From a virus: DNA of 64,000 nt. Both the position numbers and the translations under genes were made by a program. Below are positions 57,838 to 64,000 of this stretch, one piece after another. How positions within the stretch are numbered: position 1 is the first letter of the stretch; each line of letters begins with the position of its first letter. The DNA lies in IMG/VR virus record IMGVR_UViG_3300029258_002722, positions 1-64,000 of that record, one strand, 5' to 3'. The notes beneath the pieces were generated by a model. That model ran no database searches. It saw only the letters and a program-made list of their open reading frames with translations, and was not told the origin of the DNA.

Positions 57838-58638
57838 ATGGCAAGAACAAAAGTTCGTGGTTCCCAGCAGCTTAATGCAACATTTTTGGATCTTACAGAT
57901 ACTCCTGTAGAGTATGGCACAAGTGCAGGATTCCTTACAGTTGTAAATGACGCTGGCGACGCAATGGAGTTTAAAGATAAAAATGATATTTTACCACCTG
58001 TTGTATATTACAATGAAATATTCACTTCAGATGGGTCAACCCGTATTTATTCATTAACCGCAGCGCCAGAAGTTGCCTCAGTCATTGTGACTTTAGAAGG
58101 TATGGCATTGAGTCAAGGCGGGTCAAATGATTATACAGTCTCAGGTTCTACATTGACAATTGACGCAAGTGTTGATTTAGAGTCTGGAATGAAAATCGAC
58201 GTAACATATGTGTCAATTGACACTTCAGCAACTTCAGGAGTTACTTCAATAAACTCTTCTCCAGCTGATCTCAGTGTTCAAGGCAATGTAACTAATTTAA
58301 CAGTTGATGAAAACTCTGTTGGATTTGCTGCAGCATTACATATTGACACAGATGGAAATCTCATTATGGCAGACGCTGATGCAACTTCAGTAATTCCATG
58401 TCATTTCCTTGCTGCAGAAACAGGAACTGGAATGAAACAAGTTCTTCTTCAAGGTTTTGCAAGAGATGATACTTGGTCTTGGAGTCCAGGCGATCCACTT
58501 TATGTTTCAACAACTGCCGGTGAACTTACTCAAACAGCTCCATCAGCAGAAAATGATAGAGTTCAGATAGTTGGTTATGCTGTGACCGCAACATTGATTT
58601 ATTTTAACCCAGATTTTACAGATCTAACAATTGGGTAA
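57838..58638 (+). CDS. Fibre protein, module mosaic
   Basis: A 266-residue protein. N-terminal part as in 57127. The C-terminal module (about residues 165-266: VGFAAALHIDTDG...LAAETGTGMKQVLLQGFARD...VQIVGYAVTATLIYFNPD) recurs in the genes at 59970, 61370 and 61820. RBS AAGGAG. Confidence 0.78.
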   Translation: MARTKVRGSQQLNATFLDLTDTPVEYGTSAGFLTVVNDAGDAMEFKDKNDILPPVVYYNEIFTSDGSTRIYSLTAAPEVASVIVTLEGMALSQGGSNDYTVSGSTLTIDASVDLESGMKIDVTYVSIDTSATSGVTSINSSPADLSVQGNVTNLTVDENSVGFAAALHIDTDGNLIMADADATSVIPCHFLAAETGTGMKQVLLQGFARDDTWSWSPGDPLYVSTTAGELTQTAPSAENDRVQIVGYAVTATLIYFNPDFTDLTIG

Positions 58639-58687
58639 TTGAATAATTTAAACAATGAATACTTAATAACCTTAGGAGGAAAAAGAA

Positions 58688-59248
58688 ATGGCAGATGCAG
58701 ATAAAATGTTTCTAGTTGAAAAAGGGCAATTTGTAGTTATTAGAGATGAAGCAGGAACCGAAGTTGGTTTTGGTTCGTTTACTGATTTTGAAAAATATTG
58801 TCCAATTGGAGAGTTCAATGTTGACTTGACAGCTAAAGTTTATATAGACTATGAACCACATGCTTCAAGAAATATATTCATTGACTCTGAAGATCCATCA
58901 ATTACAAATGCTGATATTCCTAATGCTTTATATGATGGACTTATCAGTAATGTTGATGTCATAAAAAGTCGAGTTGATGATCCTTTTTATGGTCTATCCT
59001 TAGCTGAAGCAAAAGCATTAAGAAAAGAACAACTTCAAGCTGAAGCAAATGCAATTATTATTGCAAAATGGCCAGTATATACTCAGCTTAACATTAATGC
59101 TGGAATCGTTGGCACTGGCGATAAAACTGAAAAAGATGCTGACGTTGTTTCAGTAAGAGATGTATGTAATACAGAAGAAGCAAATGTAGATGCTGCTGCT
59201 GATATAAATGCAGTTAAAGCAATTACAGCAAGTTGGCCAAGTATTTAA
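58688..59248 (+). CDS. Tail-fibre-assembly-like protein
   Basis: A 186-residue protein. A small beta domain leads, with a central helix containing SLAEAKALRKEQLQAEANAI and a C-terminal tail. Phage proteins of this plan (DUF4376-like) are linked to fibre assembly or binding. The call rests on layout, not on a strong motif. RBS TAGGAGG. Confidence 0.55.
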   Translation: MADADKMFLVEKGQFVVIRDEAGTEVGFGSFTDFEKYCPIGEFNVDLTAKVYIDYEPHASRNIFIDSEDPSITNADIPNALYDGLISNVDVIKSRVDDPFYGLSLAEAKALRKEQLQAEANAIIIAKWPVYTQLNINAGIVGTGDKTEKDADVVSVRDVCNTEEANVDAAADINAVKAITASWPSI

Positions 59249-59270
59249 TTGAACATATCCTACGAAGATA

Positions 59271-59309
59271 ATGACGTTGCCTAATTCCCATTAAATTGGG
59301 CAACGTCAT
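59271..59309 (+). terminator. Terminator hairpin
   Basis: ATGACGTTGCC pairs with GGCAACGTCAT (11 bp) around a 17-nt loop, in the gap before the J-domain gene. Confidence 0.75.
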
Positions 59310-59334
59310 ATTTCAATAAGAAAGGATATCGCGA

Positions 59335-59961
59335 ATGGACGATTTAATGGAAATCCTTTATCTATTATTTGGAGTGGATAAGGATTCAACTGAAGAAGAC
59401 TTAAAGGAGTCATATAGACGAATTGCTAAAGAGTTTCATCCTGATAAGCATAAAGATATTGATCCGAATATCTTTATTGCTTTAGCAAGAGGGTATGAGA
59501 TTTTAATAGAGAAATCAAAGAAAGAAGATTCCCCCGAAAACCCTGTTGAAAATAAAAAGGGTACTCCCACCGATACAATCCAAGAAACTGCAAAAATAAA
59601 AATATTAAATACATTCCGTAATTATATGTCCCAAGAAAAAATAAGTAACATGATAAATAGTGATATTATCAATCACATTAAGATCCTTTTTGTAAATGAG
59701 AATGATATTATTAAAGATCTTAATGCAAACATAAGAAAAGATAATGAAATATTAAGATCAATAAAAAATGGAATTAAATCAAACAATGAAAATGATGATC
59801 TTGGGTTTAAAGGTGTTATAAACAAAATGATCCGAAAACGACGTCGGAGTATAAAAGAAAATAAGAACAAAATTAAAATAAACGAAGTGGCAATTGAATT
59901 ACTCAAATTATATTCATTTCAACCACATGAAGATATATTAAACCAAACTCATCAAACGTAG
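59335..59961 (+). CDS. J-domain protein
   Basis: A 208-residue protein. Residues 1-60 form a J-domain: YLLFGVDKDSTEEDLKESYR, then F-H-P-D-K-H (the HPD signature that stimulates Hsp70). The rest is a helical, lysine-rich coiled coil. It has no zinc finger of its own, but several other phage proteins here carry the DnaJ zinc motif. It could recruit host DnaK for fibre or head assembly. Confidence 0.85.
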   Translation: MDDLMEILYLLFGVDKDSTEEDLKESYRRIAKEFHPDKHKDIDPNIFIALARGYEILIEKSKKEDSPENPVENKKGTPTDTIQETAKIKILNTFRNYMSQEKISNMINSDIINHIKILFVNENDIIKDLNANIRKDNEILRSIKNGIKSNNENDDLGFKGVINKMIRKRRRSIKENKNKIKINEVAIELLKLYSFQPHEDILNQTHQT

Positions 59962-59969
59962 AGGTTAAT

Positions 59970-61358
59970 ATGCCAAGACAAGAGTTTACAGGAAATCAAA
60001 TAAAAGACGGAACTATTTTCAGAGAAGATTTAAATACTACGATCTCTGGAAGAGCTCTCGTACGAAGAATATTAGAAGGAACTGGAATAAGCATCACATA
60101 TGATGGAGCTGACTCAGGAACTGGAGATGTTACGATAAATGCCTATGTTGATCCAGGACTCTTAATTGATGATTCATCAGATTCAACTGCTCTTGTTTGG
60201 AGTTCTCATAAAACAAAAACTTCAATTGCTGATCTCATTGATGATAATCTTATTTCAGATTCTTTCACTTGGAGTTCTGAAGAAATTAGAGCTGAAATAG
60301 ACGGGTTGATTGATGATTACTCTGACTCAACAGCACAAGTTTGGAGTGCTCATAAAATCCAAGAAGATGTTTTAAATATCTTATTAAATCATATGAATAA
60401 TCTTGTAATCCATAGAGAGATGAATGACTCAATTCAATCTGCTACAACTCTATGGAGTTCTGAGAGAATTAAGCAAGCTATTTTAGCAAATGTTGGAGGT
60501 GGAGGAACTGGAGATGCCACAATATCTCGAGATACTTATGCTGATTTATTAGACGGTGTTGCTTTCCTTAATTCAACATATGACAATTTTGATTCAACTG
60601 CTTATATAGATATCATAAATACAGATATGGTTCATGATGAAGATGAAAAGATTTATAACTTTGCAGCAGGAGAGATATTGCAAAGTCTTAATATATTTGA
60701 CTCTGTTTCAGGAATGACAACTGTTGATAAATGTTTAATAAGCATTGATTATGAAGATACAGGAACTCCAACAATTCAAGCTTCAGCAAATGGTGGAGCA
60801 AATTGGGACGCTGTCACATTAAATCAAATACATGAATTCTCATTTCCAGGTAATGATTTAAGACTTAAGTTTACTGGAGGAGGAAGTGGGTCAGTTATAA
60901 GTTGGGCAATTCTTTATAATTATGATGATGAAGCTGTCACATTAATTCCTGAACCAAAAGTATTTGAATTTACAACAAATCTTGAAAACCTTCAATATTC
61001 AGGAGATTCAATTCAATTAACTGTAAGTGAAAACTCAGTTGGAGTTGGTGCATCTCTTAATATGGATTCTTCAGGAGATCTATATGAAGCAATTACTGAT
61101 TCAACTGCATTTGAGATATGTCAATTCTTAGCACTTGAAACAGGAACTGGCACAAAGAATGTCCTTATGAAAGGTTTATTAAGAAATGATGTTTGGTCAT
61201 GGACTCCTGGTCAACTTATTTATTTAAGTACGACTTCAGGAATGTTATCTCAAACACAACCTTCTTTATCAGGAGAATCTATTCAAGTTGTGGGATTTGC
61301 TCTTACAAGTAATATAATAAGTTTTAATCCTGATAAGACTTGGATTACATTAGCATAA
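59970..61358 (+). CDS. Fibre protein with repeated DDSSDST units
   Basis: A 462-residue protein. The N-terminal region has short repeats (DDSSDSTALVWSSHKTK; DDYSDSTAQVWSAHKIQ; ...SATTLWSSERIK), each marked by S-x-x-x-V/L-W-S. The C-terminal module (VGVGASLNMDSSG...LALETGTGTKNVLMKGLLRNDVWS...FNPDKTW) is shared with its neighbours. Confidence 0.78.
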   Translation: MPRQEFTGNQIKDGTIFREDLNTTISGRALVRRILEGTGISITYDGADSGTGDVTINAYVDPGLLIDDSSDSTALVWSSHKTKTSIADLIDDNLISDSFTWSSEEIRAEIDGLIDDYSDSTAQVWSAHKIQEDVLNILLNHMNNLVIHREMNDSIQSATTLWSSERIKQAILANVGGGGTGDATISRDTYADLLDGVAFLNSTYDNFDSTAYIDIINTDMVHDEDEKIYNFAAGEILQSLNIFDSVSGMTTVDKCLISIDYEDTGTPTIQASANGGANWDAVTLNQIHEFSFPGNDLRLKFTGGGSGSVISWAILYNYDDEAVTLIPEPKVFEFTTNLENLQYSGDSIQLTVSENSVGVGASLNMDSSGDLYEAITDSTAFEICQFLALETGTGTKNVLMKGLLRNDVWSWTPGQLIYLSTTSGMLSQTQPSLSGESIQVVGFALTSNIISFNPDKTWITLA

Positions 61359-61369
61359 AGGAAATTCCA

Positions 61370-61801
61370 ATGGCAAAATTTAGCTCATCCAATTTACCAA
61401 ATTTATTTAATTTTAATTCATCACTTGAGAACCTTGAAGCTGCTGGGAATACTACATTATTGAATATATCTGAAAATTCAGTAGGTATTGGAGCTTGTCT
61501 TGGTTACGATAGTACTGGAGATATTGTATTAACAAATGCTGATTCAACATCTTTAGTTATTTGCACATATATAGCAATTGAGACTGGTACATCAATCAAA
61601 GAAGTTATGATGAAAGGTCTTATTAGGAATGATGTATGGACATTATCTCCGGGAAGTGAAGTATATTTAAGCAACACATCTCCGGGATTATTGACAACTA
61701 CAAAACCTATAAATCCTGATGATCTTGTTCAAGTAATTGGAGTTGCTATAAATTCAAATACATTATTATTTGATCCAGATAAAACATGGTTGAGACTTTA
61801 A
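61370..61801 (+). CDS. Short fibre protein, single shared module
   Basis: A 143-residue protein that consists almost entirely of the recurrent module (VGIGACLGYDSTG...IAIETGTSIKEVMMKGLIRN...LLFDPDKTW). ATG 61370 has AAGGAA upstream; an upstream in-frame ATG (61340) would overlap the previous gene. Confidence 0.72.
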   Translation: MAKFSSSNLPNLFNFNSSLENLEAAGNTTLLNISENSVGIGACLGYDSTGDIVLTNADSTSLVICTYIAIETGTSIKEVMMKGLIRNDVWTLSPGSEVYLSNTSPGLLTTTKPINPDDLVQVIGVAINSNTLLFDPDKTWLRL

Positions 61802-61819
61802 TATAAAGGATAAAAAGAT

Positions 61820-62578
61820 ATGTCACTAATAAGAAACACAGATACGGGAATTCAATTTTTAGAAAAAGTTAAAACGAATGCTGACATCTCTGCTTATACC
61901 GCAATACAACTTTATGAAAAGCAATTAGGGTCACAAGGAACTTCCTCAAATACAGTCTATAGTCTTAAAACTGGACAATACTTTGTTGGAACTCATACCT
62001 TAATGGTCTTTGTAAATGGGCAAAAAGCTGAGATTAATGCAACTCCAAGCGATGAAACACAATACGAAGAAAATACCTCAACTGTAATTACATTTGGTGG
62101 GTCCTTATTAGACACAGATGTTATTGAATTTATAGTCGCTGGAGCTTATGTTGTTGAAGATTTTACATCTAGTAATATGTTGATGTCACCTAATCCTGAT
62201 AATCTTCAAGCAAATGGAATTAAAACAAATCTCAATGTAACCCAAAATACAATTGGTTTGGGAGCTTGTTTGGCAATCGATTCAACTTCAGGATATTTAA
62301 TCGAAGCTTGTGCCGATTCAACTGCCTCAATAGTTCCTTGTCGGTATTTAGCTATTGAGACTGGCACAGGAGTTAAAGATGTTCTTGTTAAAGGATTTAT
62401 ACGAAATGATATATGGTCATTCTCTCCAGGTGATGATATTTATATGTCTGTAATATCAGGAGAAATAACTAATATTGAACCGATTGATGAAGGGGACGTT
62501 GTTCAATTTCTCGGTTATGCAACAACTTCATCAACTATTTATTTTGATCCTGATAAGACATTCATAACATTAGGATAA
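61820..62578 (+). CDS. Fibre protein, module mosaic
   Basis: A 252-residue protein. Residues 1-115 are a strand-rich module (NTVYSLKTGQYFVGTHTLMV, VFVNGQKAEINATPSDETQY). Residues 140-252 are the shared module (IGLGACLAIDSTSG...VKDVLVKGFIRND...DPDKTFITLG). Confidence 0.75.
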   Translation: MSLIRNTDTGIQFLEKVKTNADISAYTAIQLYEKQLGSQGTSSNTVYSLKTGQYFVGTHTLMVFVNGQKAEINATPSDETQYEENTSTVITFGGSLLDTDVIEFIVAGAYVVEDFTSSNMLMSPNPDNLQANGIKTNLNVTQNTIGLGACLAIDSTSGYLIEACADSTASIVPCRYLAIETGTGVKDVLVKGFIRNDIWSFSPGDDIYMSVISGEITNIEPIDEGDVVQFLGYATTSSTIYFDPDKTFITLG

Positions 62579-62589
62579 GGAGTATTATA

Positions 62590-63732
62590 ATGTCTCAAGC
62601 AAATAAAATTAATCAAATTGAAACCGGAGATATTTCTAAGATAAATGAAATTGATGCAAGTACAATATCTCATATTTATAATATTGAAGCAAATTTCTCA
62701 GTTGTTCCAGCTGGGTTAATTATTCCATTGAATGATACAAATGTTCCAAATGGTTGGGAAAGATTCGCAAGCGCTGATGATAAAATGATAGTCGGAGCTG
62801 GGAATTCTTATGGAGTTAATACTTCTGGAGGAGATTACTCTTTAAATATAAGTGAGACAACTTCAACTGCGGGAGCTCATACAACTTCAAGTCCTTATAT
62901 TCCTATTCATGGAGAATATTGGGGAACTTTAGGGTCTTCTCCTAATTTAGGTTATGGTCAAACATCTGGCGGAGATCATTCTCATACAGTTAGTGGAAGT
63001 CCAGACTTTATTCCCTTATGTAATGATTTATTATTAATAAAAGCTACTCAGGATCTTAGTATTTTACCTGCTAATGCATTGCTTTTATCAGATGGTAATG
63101 TTGATGCATCAAGTTTGACAAATGTCCTTAGTGATAATAGATATATTAAATCAAATAGTTCGATAGGTCAAGTAGGAAGTTTATCAGTTCCATGCAATTA
63201 TTCAAATGCTGGAAATCATTGGCATTTAGCTAATAAAATTAATTATACTCATTCAGGATCACAATCTGTATATTCCATTGCTTATGATGGAAGTCACTCA
63301 GGTTCAGTCAATGTTAATATATCAGAGTCTATAAAGAAAGTATTGATTTCCGCTTGGACAAATGCAAGTAATGACTTTGAAATATTACCTAATATGATTG
63401 GAATGTATGAGAGTTTAACACCACCTGATGGTTGGATTTTATGTGATGGAAATAATGGAAGTCCTGACTTAAGAGATTACTTTATAGGATTGACAACAGA
63501 TGGAAATGAAAATACAACAGGGGTTGGAGATAATACAATTGATATATCTTGTCCTTCAGTAAATCATTCATCATCTCATAATCATTATGGAAGTAATTAC
63601 ACTGCTTATTATCATGCTGATACTCAACATGGTACTTATAGTTGGTCTCATAGTCATACAGGATTTTCAGATAATGATGTTTCATTTTTACCTGAATATT
63701 ATGCATTATCATTTATTATGAAAACAGCTTAA
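62590..63732 (+). CDS. Tail-collar-domain fibre protein
   Basis: A 380-residue protein with two phage tail-collar-like repeats. The first is VVPAGLIIPLNDTNVPNGWE with ADDKMIVGAGNSY. The second is MIGMYESLTPPDGWILCDGN with SPDLRDYFIGL. Short His-rich stretches (HSSSHNHYGSN, SHSHTGFSD) are typical of collar domains, where histidines bind metal. Probably the receptor-binding tip. RBS AAGGAG. Confidence 0.82.
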   Translation: MSQANKINQIETGDISKINEIDASTISHIYNIEANFSVVPAGLIIPLNDTNVPNGWERFASADDKMIVGAGNSYGVNTSGGDYSLNISETTSTAGAHTTSSPYIPIHGEYWGTLGSSPNLGYGQTSGGDHSHTVSGSPDFIPLCNDLLLIKATQDLSILPANALLLSDGNVDASSLTNVLSDNRYIKSNSSIGQVGSLSVPCNYSNAGNHWHLANKINYTHSGSQSVYSIAYDGSHSGSVNVNISESIKKVLISAWTNASNDFEILPNMIGMYESLTPPDGWILCDGNNGSPDLRDYFIGLTTDGNENTTGVGDNTIDISCPSVNHSSSHNHYGSNYTAYYHADTQHGTYSWSHSHTGFSDNDVSFLPEYYALSFIMKTA

Positions 63733-63747
63733 TAAAGGAGTTCATAT

Positions 63748-64000
63748 ATGACAAGTATAAATAAAGTATTGGGAGTTGAAACTGGGGATATAGCTGAAAT
63801 AAGTGAAATTGAATCTTCAAGTGTCGTAGGAATTATGGGAGTTGGAGTTGATTTTTCAGTTATCCCAATTGGACTTATAATTCCTTTCAATGATACTTCA
63901 ATACCAAGTGGGTGGGAAAGATTTACTTCAGCGGATGATAAATTTTTAATTGGGGCTGGAGATTCATATAATCCTGGAGACACTGGCGGTTCAACAAATG
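63748..64000 (+). CDS. Tail-collar fibre protein, truncated by the window
   Basis: Starts at ATG 63748 after AAAGGAG and stays open to the right edge. The first 80 or so residues (TSINKVLGVETGDIAEISEI, then VIPIGLIIPFNDTSIPSGWE) are clearly paralogous to the preceding gene, so this is a tandem duplicate of it. Confidence 0.78.
   Translation, partial: MTSINKVLGVETGDIAEISEIESSSVVGIMGVGVDFSVIPIGLIIPFNDTSIPSGWERFTSADDKFLIGAGDSYNPGDTGGSTN

Overview
The window looks like part of a large, AT-rich, tailed double-stranded DNA phage with T4-like (myovirus) features. Evidence is a portal, prohead protease and HK97-fold capsid module, a family B DNA polymerase, a DnaB-type helicase, a GroES-like co-chaperonin, long arrays of fibre genes and many tRNA genes. 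A lytic transglycosylase with a signal peptide and a heptose-type adenylyltransferase hint at a Gram-negative host, but nothing fixes the host.

Layout. 1-3.5 kb: small membrane and zinc-ribbon proteins, tRNAs and an HNH nuclease. 3.5-5.9 kb: a very unusual tRNA cluster. Several tRNAs there are interrupted by, or wrapped in, a small conserved RNA element. In two of them (Gln and Tyr) the 3' half of the tRNA lies upstream of the 5' half, so they are circularly permuted. 5.9-8.7 kb: a Ro60/TROVE-vWA protein and an ARPP-1-like partner. 8.7-13.2 kb: more tRNAs, a sugar cassette (PIG-L deacetylase, HldE-type adenylyltransferase, glycosyltransferase) and an HNH nuclease. 13.2-28.4 kb: replication, nucleotide and DNA-modification genes. 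These include a UDG-PolB fusion, QueE, GroES, an archaeal-type thymidylate synthase, a frameshifted MazG, a RlaP-like nucleotidyltransferase, a DpdA/TGT-like enzyme, a tandem family of DnaJ-type zinc-finger virion-like proteins, and the helicase. 28.5-37.3 kb: head genes, with a homing endonuclease inserted. 37.4-49.6 kb, minus strand: an accessory block with a paralogous family, a CCA-adding enzyme, a kinase / PP2C / vWA triad resembling TerY-P, a nicotinamidase and a transglycosylase. 49.8-64 kb: a Vsr-like nuclease, then tail-fibre and adhesin genes built from shared modules plus a J-domain protein; the last gene runs off the window.

The main result is the RNA element in 3.9-5.9 kb. Its two halves can be written R and L. 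R is a 6-nt strand ending in U, about 4 nt, then ACCYUACC or similar. L is GGACU, 6-9 nt, then a 6-nt strand starting with G and followed by UUUAG or similar. The 6-nt strands pair in all six core copies, with compensating changes and a constant inner U-G pair. A second helix of variable length joins R to L. In tRNA-His and a nominal tRNA-Ile the order is R then L inside the D-loop. In Gln and Tyr the order is L - 3' tRNA half - linker - 5' tRNA half - R. In Thr and a nominal Ser the whole tRNA sits between L and R. This looks like a miniature intron found both in normal and in naturally permuted (intron-exon-intron) order. The adjacent Ro60, the RlaP-like nucleotidyltransferase and the CCA-adding enzyme fit a phage with an elaborate RNA-processing or RNA-repair programme. 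No RNA ligase was recognised in the window.
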